Origin: Pedobacter rhizosphaerae
GTDB taxonomy: Bacteria; Bacteroidota; Bacteroidia; Sphingobacteriales; Sphingobacteriaceae
Assembly: GCF_900111155.1 (NCBI RefSeq)
Contig: NZ_FOGG01000020.1
Coordinates: 32,985 to 96,984, forward strand
Length of the DNA: 64,000 nucleotides
Reading direction: 5' to 3'
Shown: piece after piece, positions 1-9,020 of the stretch
Layout: each line of letters begins with the position of its first letter
How positions within the stretch are numbered: the first letter of the stretch is position 1
Notes under the pieces: model-generated
The model's input: only the letters and a program-made list of their open reading frames with translations
What the model was told of the DNA's origin: nothing
Databases searched by the model: none
Position numbers and translations under genes: made by a program

Positions 1-1730
1 TCTTCCCGGTGAATCATCATGCGGTGGTATAATACTTCTGCTTGGGATTCCGGAGTGGAAAGATTTTCGAAATAGGTTATCGCGTTCTGCTGGATGGCCA
101 GAACCTGATCTGGTTCATTGGCCAACATTTGTCTTAGCATCACCTGGCGCAGGTCCCGTCTGTGCCATACGTTTCCGGTGCGATCCCGTTGAGCGAGCCA
201 GGCATACCGTTCCAGATCTTTTGTAATCCTTGCTGCATCTTGGTCATCCAGTTTGCTGAGTTTTAAAACAGGCTGGAGTACGCTGAGGATAATTTCTGGG
301 TTAATGTATCTTAGGATGAGTCCCGGGTAGGCAATTTTTCGTACCGATGGATTGTCAATGCGGTCAAGTATCCTTCTATAGACACTACCCATAAAGTATT
401 CTTCGGCAATTCCGTTGTTTTTTCCTTTTGCAATATCACTGACAAGTTCGTCCAGATCTATGTTGCCCTGTTTGAGGATTCTGGAAATCAGGCGGAGTTC
501 GAGCGGACGGAAAGGGATCAGATCGAATTTGAACAGCCGCAGGATATCTACCCTCCGAATACCTTCACGTACCAAGAATTCTATTGCAGTCCTGCGGGTA
601 AAATCGGCAAGGTTGACGGTAGTTTCGATGTTCTGGGAGGTGATCTGTTGATATGTTCTGCCGGACAAGATTACCTTTATCGGTATTGGGCTGAAAATAT
701 CACATAGCCTGTCCAGCCATTTGGAAAGTAGGCCCCAGGTTTGGTGCAGGATGACCTGTTCCATGGTGTCCAGGATGATAATAAGAGGCTTGGTATATCC
801 CTGCCCAATTAATAGTCCCCGTAAATGCCCCAATAAGGTTTCTTTTCTCACCTCCGCTTTAAACTGTCTGATGTTTTCGGTAAGTGCAGGCGACTGGACT
901 GAAAGTTGGCTGGCGAGTTCATCATTAAGCCAGTGATCATCTTCGGCGTTGATGCCCGGACGGTCGAAGTCAAGGATGCAGAGCAGCGTGTTTTCGGCAG
1001 CCATGGTATCCTTGCAGAATTTGGCAAGCAGGGTGGATTTGCCCGAACCACCCTGACCCTGCATTAAATACCCACTCCATGCACTGGAACGTTGAAAAGC
1101 GTTGACAAACCGGCCTAATGCAGCCAGCTCGACCTCCCGTCCCATAAAGTTTTCCGGGATATGGTAGTAGCTATCCAGAAACGAAGCGTTTTGAAGAGCT
1201 GTGCTGACCCGCTGGATCCAGGGACTGTTCAGGTTGCCGACAGATTGGAGCACATTGGAGAGTTCCAGTAGGGTTTTTCTGGACATGCTTTCCAGGTCAA
1301 ATTCGGTTTTATCGAACAGTACCTCGAACAGTAATGCTCCAAATTCATCTCTCGGGGGCAATCTTCTGCTGAGATGGTCGTACAGGATTCCCTGATTGGT
1401 GAGGGAGGCGATCAGCGGAGCGCGGACTTCACTTTTGAGGATCCATTCCACCTGATCGCCGGTGAGGATGTTGCATTCCCTGGCAAAATGGTTGAGCAAT
1501 TTGATCTTTGCCTGCATGCCCGTATGGCTGAGCAGCTGGGCAGGAAGGAAACGTCCGGTCGTTGCAGCGGCGGTACGCAGGGCATTTAGATCTTCGGCCA
1601 TGTTTTCCATGGGCTGTTCCACAGAGGGCGTCACAGTGGCTGCCGGCTGCGCGGTTTGCTGCTTTTCAGCAAGTGCGCGCAACCGGTTCTCCATTTTGGC
1701 CTGAAAGGTAAATTTATCGATTGGTGTCAT
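1..1730 (-). CDS. STAND-type P-loop ATPase, 3' end beyond window
   Basis: The minus strand stays open from the ATG at 1730 to the left edge (about 576 codons read, no stop), so the gene is partial. The product starts MTPIDKFTFQAKMENRL, has a roughly 220-residue N-terminal region without a recognisable domain, then a Walker A motif GQGGSGKST near residue 225 and a Walker B-like LIIILDTMEQV near residue 320, followed by the helical region usual for STAND ATPases. Its ATG overlaps the stop of the upstream gene by four bases (ATGA), so translation is probably coupled. It is the last visible gene of a nuclease/protease/ATPase operon. By family logic it would sense an infection signal and oligomerise. 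That role is inferred; the ATPase call is direct. Confidence 0.85.
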   Translation of the reverse strand, partial: MTPIDKFTFQAKMENRLRALAEKQQTAQPAATVTPSVEQPMENMAEDLNALRTAAATTGRFLPAQLLSHTGMQAKIKLLNHFARECNILTGDQVEWILKSEVRAPLIASLTNQGILYDHLSRRLPPRDEFGALLFEVLFDKTEFDLESMSRKTLLELSNVLQSVGNLNSPWIQRVSTALQNASFLDSYYHIPENFMGREVELAALGRFVNAFQRSSAWSGYLMQGQGGSGKSTLLAKFCKDTMAAENTLLCILDFDRPGINAEDDHWLNDELASQLSVQSPALTENIRQFKAEVRKETLLGHLRGLLIGQGYTKPLIIILDTMEQVILHQTWGLLSKWLDRLCDIFSPIPIKVILSGRTYQQITSQNIETTVNLADFTRRTAIEFLVREGIRRVDILRLFKFDLIPFRPLELRLISRILKQGNIDLDELVSDIAKGKNNGIAEEYFMGSVYRRILDRIDNPSVRKIAYPGLILRYINPEIILSVLQPVLKLSKLDDQDAARITKDLERYAWLAQRDRTGNVWHRRDLRQVMLRQMLANEPDQVLAIQQNAITYFENLSTPESQAEVLYHRMMIHRE

Positions 1731-3580
1731 TGGTCTACAATATCGTTAAGGATGTCCATGGCCATATTCCTGAGTTCACTGAGCGCGCTTTCGGGCCTTT
1801 CGATCAGATTTCTCTGGTAGGCTTTAAAAAGGGCCCTGGTGCTTGGGGCGGTATCTTCATGGATTTCCAGTCTGGTGAATGATCTGCCCAGGTAATCGGC
1901 GACATCTGCCCGGGTAACTGTTCTGCTCCTGTATTCCCGGGCCAAGGGCCGGATGGCCTGGGGCAACGGGGATGCGTTTCCGTCGAGCACAATTCTCAGC
2001 CATGGATAGCTTTGGATGGTATCAAGCAGGGTCAGTACAAATTCCGCCACGTGTGCACCTTCCAGGTTAAAGCGGTTCAGGTCGCTCAGAAATAGCCAGA
2101 CCAATCTGCCGTTACGCGCCAGGTTCAGCATATTGGTTAGCTCTGGGGCGATATGGTTTCTCAGCCACATCGGCGCAGTATTGTCAAAATCCGAAAAAGC
2201 GGTAAGCGGGGGAGGCTGTACACCGATTTCGCTAGAAATGAAAGCGAGCAGTTCGGTTACCTCGATCTTTGAGATCCTTTCTGCCGGGAGATTGATTTTC
2301 AGGTGCCTTTGATCTGAGAGCAGGGTCTGGGCAACTTTTAGGAGGAAACTTTTGCCACTGTAGGGCTCACCGGTAATGCTGAGTACCTGAGCCTCTTGGC
2401 GCAGGACCATCGACCAGATCTGTGACTGAAAGGCATCGCAGCCGATGATCGGCTCGAAAGACTCCTCCCTCAGCCAGTAAAGGGGTGAATCCTGGACTAG
2501 GGGTAAAGGGAGTTCGGTGATGGTCTTTTTGATGTGCTCGATGATATTGACGATGGGTACGCCGCGGTTTCTTGCTCGAGCTGTGGCGACTGCCGGGGTT
2601 CCCTGGGCGGTCTGCTCGGGCCAGCTGCCCTGGTGGATACCGATCAGGGAGAATTCCTTGTCGAAACAGGGACCTCCAGAGGATCCGCCCAGGGTGTTGG
2701 TCAGATGGAGAAAGCGGTGCTTGGGAATGCTCGGATGGGAGGGCTGGATACCGGTAATCACATTTTCATCGATGCGCATCGCCTCTCCGCCCGCATGTTG
2801 GAAGATGACGATTTTTTGCTGTTCCGGGGGAACAACGGCACGGCTGTCGAGCTTGGCCCATCCCCGGTCGAAGCCTACGGCCCGTTCCAACCTGAGAATG
2901 ACGTAATCCCAGTTGTTCTCAAAGCAGTCCGGGTTGAGTGGTGAACCTGCAATGAGCTCCTGGTCATGGCAGCGGCAGTGTCCAACATGCCAGTCTTGGT
3001 GGAGTTTCACTGTTTCCGAATCGTTCTGGTTGTACAGGCCCTGTTTTAAATAGAGGTAGTTGTCAAATTCCACCACTGCACTCACCGCCCTTTTTGGGCT
3101 GCGGTCGGGATTGAAAAGGGATTTGACTACATGCCAGGCGGAGAGGAAAAGGTTGGGACCGATGAGTATGCCGGTTCCAGCGTGCTGTCCGGGAATAATC
3201 AGTTTTCCGGTCCATTTCATGCCTTTAGCGATTCCCTGGTAGTAGGTATGGGGCTCGGTAAAGCCGTTTGCGTTTGCAATGGACTGCAGGGTTGTCTGGT
3301 TAATGGAGGTGTTCTGATCAATCATTGCCTGCGCAATCATTCCGGATTCCAGTCCAGACTGTACGATCAGGGTGAGCAGGGGCTCATAAAACTGATTGAT
3401 CTGGGCATACCCGAGTGCTTTGAGGAGAGCTGAAGGATCATCAGTGGTATCGATCGCGATGGTTTCAAGTTCATAGCGCTCATTGATGGGCAGCCTGTTC
3501 TGCGCCTGGATAAACATGGCGCCAAATTCCCGCCGGGTGGTTTTTAGTGCGGACAGGGCATCTGCTGGTGATATATTCAT
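1727..3580 (-). CDS. Trypsin-like protease fused to STAND/AAA ATPase
   Basis: This 617-residue protein has three parts. Residues 1-115 are helical and may be an effector-associated (EAD-like) adaptor. Residues 120-345 are a trypsin-like serine protease with a visible triad: His150 (LSAWHV), Asp225 (NNWDYVILRL) and Ser301 (GGSSGGP). From about 370 there is a P-loop ATPase with Walker A GEPYSGKS at 404-411 and a Walker B-like strand (LVWLFLSDLNRF). Protease-STAND fusions are known in bacterial conflict systems, where the ATPase senses and the protease acts. The gene starts 11 bases after the preceding protease gene and overlaps the next ATPase gene by 4 bases. The likely partner or substrate is the nuclease encoded first in the operon (inference). 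No signal peptide is seen, so it is probably cytoplasmic. Confidence 0.88.
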   Translation of the reverse strand: MNISPADALSALKTTRREFGAMFIQAQNRLPINERYELETIAIDTTDDPSALLKALGYAQINQFYEPLLTLIVQSGLESGMIAQAMIDQNTSINQTTLQSIANANGFTEPHTYYQGIAKGMKWTGKLIIPGQHAGTGILIGPNLFLSAWHVVKSLFNPDRSPKRAVSAVVEFDNYLYLKQGLYNQNDSETVKLHQDWHVGHCRCHDQELIAGSPLNPDCFENNWDYVILRLERAVGFDRGWAKLDSRAVVPPEQQKIVIFQHAGGEAMRIDENVITGIQPSHPSIPKHRFLHLTNTLGGSSGGPCFDKEFSLIGIHQGSWPEQTAQGTPAVATARARNRGVPIVNIIEHIKKTITELPLPLVQDSPLYWLREESFEPIIGCDAFQSQIWSMVLRQEAQVLSITGEPYSGKSFLLKVAQTLLSDQRHLKINLPAERISKIEVTELLAFISSEIGVQPPPLTAFSDFDNTAPMWLRNHIAPELTNMLNLARNGRLVWLFLSDLNRFNLEGAHVAEFVLTLLDTIQSYPWLRIVLDGNASPLPQAIRPLAREYRSRTVTRADVADYLGRSFTRLEIHEDTAPSTRALFKAYQRNLIERPESALSELRNMAMDILNDIVDQ

Positions 3581-3591
3581 TAGGCTGGGTA

Positions 3592-4788
3592 TTAACTGTT
3601 GCTGATTACTGCGCCGTAGCTGGTCAGGATATCTTTTAAAGCGGTTTGACCGATGGTGCCCCTGTCTGCAAGCCGGTCTGAGAGGATATGTCCCCAGTTT
3701 TCCCTCGGATCAGAGCTGCGCCCCCCATAATGTATGCCTGCGGCGAAGCCTTCGCTGCCAAGGGCCAGTATCACCGAACCTGAGTTACCGCCAAGGGTGC
3801 TGGCATCGTAAGAGACCCTTCCCGGAACTACGCTGGTGGGCCTGAGTATCTGTCCGGGCGAGAGGCGTTTGTAACCGTAACTGAAACCAAACATCATCGA
3901 GAGTACCTCGGTACCGTAATAGGCCAGTCCTGCTGTTCCTGGATCACCGGGATATCCTGCGGTGAGCGTGTACCGGCTTGCTGCTGCCCATTCTGAACTG
4001 CCGTCTATGCCCAGTATGCGTTTGGGCAAAAACTCAACTCTAGTGGGCTCCAGTTCTATCAAGGCCAGGTCGAGCTTGGTATGGTTAATGTTGGCTGGGT
4101 CAATCTCATCGCCAGCAAAGATTAATCTTTTGAATTTTCTGGGGTTTTTAGATGCCCTTCCCTTCAGTTCCCTGCCGAAGTCGATGCCTGCATTAGCTTG
4201 CAGTGTCCAGCTTCCGTCTCTTTTTTTCTGGCCAATAACCTGCAGCACATGCTGGTTGGTTGCGATCAGGTCCGGTGCTATCAGGAAACCGCTTCCCAGG
4301 TGTTCGCCGCTGAGTTCGACACGGCCAACGCACTGCATGGCCTCGGCTATTCTGTCCTGGGAGGCGCCAAGGATCTGTTCCCAGTCGCCTTTTGCCCCGG
4401 AAGAAAAATCTATCCGGTCGTTTTCGATCAGGTAGGACGGCCGGGTGCCGTCCGTGCGGACAAGGACTTCCAGCAGATTTAAGCTCTTGGGGTATTCTTC
4501 GATATATTTGAAATTTCCGAGCTGGAGTGCGTGGATGACTTTTTCTCCTTTTTGGTTTAGCTCAGTGCTTATGTCTCTGATTAGTTTTGCTTTACTTTTA
4601 TGGCGTTCGGCCAAATGGTCCAGGGTTTCAATGGCCGTTTTGATTTTTTTGGCCGGATCGGCCTCGCCCGTGGATTCCAGGACAGAGAGTTCCATGGATT
4701 CTGAAAGGTTACTGCTTTTTTGGTTACCAGATGAGGAGCCCAGTATCATGGAGCGGTATATCGAGAATTTTTCTTCCAGATTTTTCAT
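3592..4788 (-). CDS. Trypsin-like serine protease with N-terminal adaptor region
   Basis: This 398-residue protein has no signal peptide. Residues 1-140 are charged and helical; residues 80-130 could be a small effector-associated adaptor, but I cannot name the family. Residues 145-395 are a trypsin-like fold: His180 (IATNQHV), Asp240 (HTKLDLALIEL) and Ser336 (LGGNSGS) form an intact-looking triad. It starts 5 bases after the nuclease gene's stop and ends 11 bases before the protease-ATPase gene, so the three are almost certainly co-transcribed. Two separate proteases in one operon suggest a cascade, in which one cleaves the other or the nuclease. The protease assignment rests on motifs; the cascade is inference. 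Confidence 0.88.
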   Translation of the reverse strand: MKNLEEKFSIYRSMILGSSSGNQKSSNLSESMELSVLESTGEADPAKKIKTAIETLDHLAERHKSKAKLIRDISTELNQKGEKVIHALQLGNFKYIEEYPKSLNLLEVLVRTDGTRPSYLIENDRIDFSSGAKGDWEQILGASQDRIAEAMQCVGRVELSGEHLGSGFLIAPDLIATNQHVLQVIGQKKRDGSWTLQANAGIDFGRELKGRASKNPRKFKRLIFAGDEIDPANINHTKLDLALIELEPTRVEFLPKRILGIDGSSEWAAASRYTLTAGYPGDPGTAGLAYYGTEVLSMMFGFSYGYKRLSPGQILRPTSVVPGRVSYDASTLGGNSGSVILALGSEGFAAGIHYGGRSSDPRENWGHILSDRLADRGTIGQTALKDILTSYGAVISNS

Positions 4789-4793
4789 TGGTG

Positions 4794-6803
4794 TTAAAGG
4801 GTTATGTTGGCAATTCCAAAACTGTAATCAAAGTCAAGGCCTTGAGGCATTGATTCCAGTACGTCGACCTGTTTTTCGATCAGTTCTATGGGTTTATCAT
4901 CCTGGAACATCTCTGCTGCTGAGGCAAATGTGAGTCCGGTGAGTTTTTCGATGGTGGCCACGGTTACCTGATATGTAGCTGCTTTATCAAAATCCATGAA
5001 TGGGGGGATGGCGCTTTCTAGCGCTTCAAGCTGACTGGTTTCGATTATGTTATTTTTCTCCAGTAAGCTCTTCTGGCTCATCAGGAATCCTGTCCGGTAT
5101 AGGTCTTTGCCGTCCTTAAGGTAATAGACGATCTTGTAGAAAAGTGTGGGCAGTTTCACTGCGATCTGGTTGACCCTGGTGAGAAAGGTCGGATCTTCTG
5201 CGCGAAGTACGGGGCCGGTAATGACTGAGATTTTATAACCGTTTTTTACCGCTTCGGTATGCAGAATGTAGTCTTCGAGTTTTCGCCAGATCCGCTGGTT
5301 GAGTCTGGCATGCTGGGGAACTGCATTGGTAAAAAAGAAGGTTGAATCTGCTGCTCTTTCCGCGATACCGATCTGGTCTCCCCACTGCACGTCTTCTCTT
5401 TTGGTCATGTGGCCTCTGTCAAAGTTACTGTGGTCTGCCGAATAAAGTTCTCCTCCGTACTGGCTGTCAAAAGCAATACGAGTATCGCGTCTCCATCTAT
5501 CGCTGCGTTCGGCTTTTTTGAATGCCGCGCCGTTGATGTTGCTTGCACTGTAAAACGGGAACTTTCTGGAGCTGGAGAGCTCAACGCTGTAGTTGAGGTA
5601 GTTGAGCACAGTGGAGGCTGATCCGGTTAAGCAGGTGATGTCTCCCTGATATTTGTTAAGGTCAGGTCTTGCAACTTTCACGCCCAGGAAGTTTTCCTGA
5701 TATCCGTTGTAACCTTCATAATGCTGTACGCCTTCGAGTACTTCACTGAGTTCGGGTAGAAACAGTTGTTTAGGGAGCGTGAGGCTTTCAAGCTGTCCGT
5801 TAATACTAACCTTGGTGGGAGAAAGTGATTCCAGTTGTTCAGAGACCTGCTGGCTGATTTTTTTAAATATTTCTTTACTGTCCGAAAAGATGAGTTCAGG
5901 GCTATTGTACATCACCCTTTTGAGATTTTCCAGTGCAGCTTTGGCTTCATCTGTTTTGCCTGTGGCCAGTAAAGACCTCAGGCTGTTATAGCTTGCAGCT
6001 ACTTCGGGGATATTGTAATAGTCTTCCCGGGTAGTGGAGGCCATGATCTCCAGTACCATATAAGGCGCGTCTTTGATGGTTTTGCCGTGTTTGTCCAGCA
6101 AACGGTAATCATTTGGAGAAACGTGTACTTCGTTGATATTGATCTCATCCACATCTTTTCGCATGACTACGTAATAGCCGGTAGTGAGGTCCTTGAATTC
6201 GGTATTGAGTCCGATCTCCAGTCTGGTATCAGCAGTATTGGTCAATAGCGATATGCCATCTTCCAGTGGCTTGGCATAGGGGAGAGCAGCTGAAAGAAAG
6301 GAAACACCACCCAGAGTGGATAGGTTGGAGAGTAAACTTACAAAGGGTTTGAGTAGGTCCTGCTCTTTGATCGAAAAGAGTCCTATTTCAAGTTTGAGGC
6401 CACCGCCTCGGTAGGGTACAGGGCCAAGCAGGCGCTGGCTGATGTTGACAATAAGATCCACATGGGCGGCATCGATGGCCTGCAGGTTTCCCGGTGTGGT
6501 TACGGTGTTGAAGTTGGCCGTTTTACCGGAAATATCACCGAGTTCGATATGGCTGTGCGTTGTCGGATAGTAGTTCTTCCAAAGTTCACGGGTATTGAGT
6601 ATTTTCATGGAGCGTAAAAATACATGCAGATAACACCGATCCGGAAGTAGCTGTTGTGGAGGGTTTCCCGCTGGAGCCTGCTGCGCAGCAATTGGACTAT
6701 AGGTCCAGCTTGTTGACTTTTTTTCGAAAATTCCTTCTAGTATTGACATCACTTTTTTAATTAAGGTTATAAATATTTGGAGTAGTTTTTTTATCCAGTC
6801 CAT
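4794..6803 (-). CDS. DNA/RNA non-specific endonuclease with long N-terminal region
   Basis: The 669-residue product ends in a NUC1/Serratia-type nuclease domain (about residues 350-600). It has the DRGH signature at 462-465 (His465 the general base) and the companion block FTNAVPQHARLNQRIW from 491, where Asn502 is the expected metal ligand. Residues 1-25 are hydrophobic and basic, and could be a membrane anchor or amphipathic helix. The 300-residue middle region is unfamiliar. Most nucleases of this family are secreted and much shorter; this one has no clear cleavable signal and stands at the head of a protease/ATPase operon. That fits a toxic effector held inactive until processed. The start is the first ATG of the frame, with a long non-coding region upstream. 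Confidence 0.85.
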   Translation of the reverse strand: MDWIKKLLQIFITLIKKVMSILEGIFEKKSTSWTYSPIAAQQAPAGNPPQQLLPDRCYLHVFLRSMKILNTRELWKNYYPTTHSHIELGDISGKTANFNTVTTPGNLQAIDAAHVDLIVNISQRLLGPVPYRGGGLKLEIGLFSIKEQDLLKPFVSLLSNLSTLGGVSFLSAALPYAKPLEDGISLLTNTADTRLEIGLNTEFKDLTTGYYVVMRKDVDEININEVHVSPNDYRLLDKHGKTIKDAPYMVLEIMASTTREDYYNIPEVAASYNSLRSLLATGKTDEAKAALENLKRVMYNSPELIFSDSKEIFKKISQQVSEQLESLSPTKVSINGQLESLTLPKQLFLPELSEVLEGVQHYEGYNGYQENFLGVKVARPDLNKYQGDITCLTGSASTVLNYLNYSVELSSSRKFPFYSASNINGAAFKKAERSDRWRRDTRIAFDSQYGGELYSADHSNFDRGHMTKREDVQWGDQIGIAERAADSTFFFTNAVPQHARLNQRIWRKLEDYILHTEAVKNGYKISVITGPVLRAEDPTFLTRVNQIAVKLPTLFYKIVYYLKDGKDLYRTGFLMSQKSLLEKNNIIETSQLEALESAIPPFMDFDKAATYQVTVATIEKLTGLTFASAAEMFQDDKPIELIEKQVDVLESMPQGLDFDYSFGIANITL

Positions 6804-7494
6804 TTGGGTCTGCTCATCGGTTTATAAAAAAAGTTGGGCTGGCCAGACCTCATTTCTGCTTTTTCCAGGTTTTTCTGTTTGGTTTTCCTTTGGAAAACTA
6901 TCGGTGATCGAAAAAAAAACTTACGCGTACAGTTTGCAACAGCACGATCATCATGTTTCTGAGCCGTTCAAAATATTTTGAACGCTTAAAGTTGCTCATG
7001 ACTGGCCGGGACGAATTTTATCTGGGAGCATCGTATCTTACCTAGGGCTAATCTTGCACAAAGCATATATTCCTGTGGTTCTGCCGGCGAAATTATGCCG
7101 GCTGATACTGGAATGCCTGGCGCAGGTGATTAATTATAAATTGGGAAGTTCTTGGTTTTCGACTATAAATTTAGCAGGTAACAGTAAGCTCGGCAATACT
7201 TAAAACTGAGTATTCTTAAAAGTGATACTGCCCATTTTTTTGGAAATAGACAGACTTTTCTTATTCACCAATGGTATAGGCTAATTTTTTATTAAAAATG
7301 TGCGCTTATACAAATGGTTTTCTTATAGGAAAAATATCCCCAATGTTTGACAATTGTTAAGTTGTTTTTTCTTTTGAATGAGCCCCTCCCCAAAAACTAG
7401 CCAGTTGAAACTCGAGAGTTGGGCGCCACAATAACTGCAAATGTCGTGAAAAGTTCGAACCCATAAATCTCTAATTAAATACCGAAAAACAACC
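6804..7494. other. Intergenic region, 690 bases, no gene recognised
   Basis: I see no convincing coding frame here. It separates the start of the nuclease/protease operon from the end of the SRAP gene, so it should carry the operon promoter. It holds a perfect 20-base palindrome (6965-6984) and a weaker hairpin formed by two GCCGGC copies at 7083-7088 and 7097-7102. Confidence 0.6.
6965..6984. promoter_or_regulatory. Perfect 20-base palindrome, candidate operator
   Basis: CGTTCAAAATATTTTGAACG reads the same on both strands. It lies about 160 bases upstream of the nuclease start, in the only long gap before that operon. A dimeric repressor site is the simplest reading. No regulator gene adjoins it. 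Confidence 0.4.
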
Positions 7495-8316
7495 TTATCC
7501 CTTTGACCAGTGGTCAAACTCCAGTACCTCCTGATCGATAAACTCCTGCCTGATCTCCGGCAGCTCGGGATACTGCTTTTTATTAACCACACCCTCGAGC
7601 CTGTATTCCGGCCCAATGGTGCAATATTCCATTAGCCGCGAAGGAATCTGCGTCATCGCAATTTCAGTGATCCGTTCATCAGATAAATCGCCCATGAACC
7701 ACTCCCAGGCAAGCTCATCGGTCAAAATACAGGGCATGCGCAACTTAGAATTATGCACCTGCTTCATCAGCTCATTGGCCTTGGTAATCCCAATGGCAAA
7801 AGTTTTGGTCACCTCGCCCGTATCAGTGTTTACCCAGTCACTGTACAAACCCGGCAGCCAGAAATACTCATGGTCTTTCAAGGTCACCTGATGCGGGTAT
7901 TTGATGGTTTCTTTAAGCGCCTGTCCTTTTTTTCCGATTTTGGGGATATGCTGGGATTCAATGATACCGGTAGATAGCACCAGGCACCTGCGTGACCTGG
8001 CCGCGTCCTTCCACATCGAGCGCTTCCCGCTTTCGCTTACCCAAAGGTTTTCTCCCTTGAAATTCAATGTGGTCAGTTTGCGTCGGAAGGCTACCGCTTC
8101 ATCCGTGCTCATTTTGCCCGGCACATAGCCCCATTCGGCCTGCACCAGCTCAAAATCGCGTTTGTCATCCGTGGCAATAGCTATCGCACAGGGCGGATAA
8201 TTAAACCCGTTATGCACATCTACATTCAAAAAATCATAGTCCCGGACCGCCTTTTCCAGTTGCTTCAACTGGATAAACTCCGCCCTGGTTACCTTCTGAC
8301 CGTTATAATAACACAT
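7495..8316 (-). CDS. SRAP (SOS response-associated peptidase / YedK-HMCES) protein
   Basis: This protein covalently traps abasic sites in single-stranded DNA and is the bacterial relative of HMCES. The start must be the ATG at 8316, because removal of Met1 exposes the catalytic Cys2 (MCYYNG). A longer frame reaches 8361 but would bury this cysteine, and a strong TAGGAGGA site sits before 8316. Other family marks are a Glu in QAEWG, the GIIES segment and the HNSKLRMP block that holds the active-site His. The product is 273 residues, slightly longer than YedK (about 220). It follows the 81-residue gene at 8333 by 16 bases and probably shares its transcript. Confidence 0.93.
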   Translation of the reverse strand: MCYYNGQKVTRAEFIQLKQLEKAVRDYDFLNVDVHNGFNYPPCAIAIATDDKRDFELVQAEWGYVPGKMSTDEAVAFRRKLTTLNFKGENLWVSESGKRSMWKDAARSRRCLVLSTGIIESQHIPKIGKKGQALKETIKYPHQVTLKDHEYFWLPGLYSDWVNTDTGEVTKTFAIGITKANELMKQVHNSKLRMPCILTDELAWEWFMGDLSDERITEIAMTQIPSRLMEYCTIGPEYRLEGVVNKKQYPELPEIRQEFIDQEVLEFDHWSKG

Positions 8317-8322
8317 AATTAA

Positions 8323-8330
8323 TCCTCCTA
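8323..8330 (-). promoter_or_regulatory. Strong ribosome binding site of the SRAP gene
   Basis: TAGGAGGA lies 6 bases upstream of ATG 8316 and decides the start in favour of Cys at position 2. Such a clear Shine-Dalgarno match is uncommon in this window. Confidence 0.75.
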
Positions 8331-8332
8331 AA

Positions 8333-8578
8333 CTACTTTTTACCGCGGATATAACCCGCAATCAATTTACCGATCCGCTGCGCTTCAGCCTGCCTGCCCT
8401 CAGGAATAGAAGTCCAGAATTTTTCACCCCTGACGCCCAATCCAACGGCAATCACCAAAGGCTTCTCCCCAGTACCAAAATTCACATGAAACACTCTTTT
8501 GCCGGCAAGCTCGTGTTCAGATATACTTAAAAGCTGATCATCCAGACTGAGCTCGAATGGCGGCTCTAATTCCCTCAT
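8333..8578 (-). CDS. Small conserved hypothetical protein, 81 residues
   Basis: The product begins MRELEPPFELSLDDQLLSIS and is a small, soluble-looking mixed alpha/beta protein with an NFGTGEKPLVIAVG segment in the middle and a basic tail (AGYIRGKK). No named domain is recognised. It sits directly upstream of the SRAP gene on the same strand (16-base gap to the chosen start), so the two are probably one transcript. Codon use is normal for the window. Its function is unknown. Confidence 0.65.
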   Translation of the reverse strand: MRELEPPFELSLDDQLLSISEHELAGKRVFHVNFGTGEKPLVIAVGLGVRGEKFWTSIPEGRQAEAQRIGKLIAGYIRGKK

Positions 8579-8585
8579 CCTTAAA

Positions 8586-8780
8586 GTTAAGAAATTCTTT
8601 TACATCGCCAGCTATTACGGGGGTAAAGTAATCGGAATCGACGTTGACCGCCATAAAGACCAAAACTACGGCCTGTTTTACCTCAAAGGAAAATGGATGA
8701 TTGCCGATGAAAAAGGCCGTAGGTTGCCGCTAAAATACAAACCCGAAAACGACCAGATCAGTGACAAAGACATAGAATAA
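8586..8780 (+). pseudogene. Small coding frame without a start codon
   Basis: The plus frame reads VKKFFYIASYYGGKVIGIDV at the start and ends DNDQISDKDIE before the TAA at 8778-8780, about 65 codons of protein-like sequence (DRHKDQNYGLFYLKGKWMIA in the middle). No in-frame ATG, GTG or TTG lies near its head; the first in-frame ATG is in the middle. It abuts the divergent start of the 81-residue gene. It may be an N-terminally truncated remnant or use a rare start (ATC at 8577). A terminator follows at 8899. Confidence 0.45.
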
Positions 8781-8824
8781 CAGCATCACAAGAACAGTTT
8801 AGTTTTAAGTTTAGGTTAGTTAAT

Positions 8825-8846
8825 CCCGGTTCTGGATGGAACCGGG
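8825..8846. other. Perfect 8-bp stem hairpin
   Basis: CCCGGTTC and GAACCGGG enclose the six-base loop TGGATG. No T-run follows directly, so this is either a weak transcription-end element or part of a tandem pair with the terminator 50 bases downstream. Confidence 0.45.
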
Positions 8847-8898
8847 TTACTATTAAAAAAGCAATTATTTTTCGTCCCTATATCATAACAACCCTTGT

Positions 8899-8930
8899 TA
8901 GCGGTTACTTCAGAGTAGCCGCTATTTTTT
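8899..8930 (+). terminator. Intrinsic terminator
   Basis: An 11-bp stem with one G-T wobble (TAGCGGTTACT / AGTAGCCGCTA) around the loop TCAG is followed by TTTTTT. It closes plus-strand transcription before the Crp/Fnr-like gene and shows that this gene needs its own promoter. Confidence 0.75.
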
Positions 8931-9020
8931 ATTCAACACACTATCCCTATAATTGACTTTGTAAATGCAGGATCCGCGCTACCGCTATCCGATGAATCCT
9001 TTAACGCCATCACATCCGTA

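Noticed and set aside
7453..7462. GTTCGAACCC, like the T-loop of a tRNA
   Set aside because: The flanking bases do not form the T-stem or acceptor stem on either strand; no tRNA or clear attachment site.
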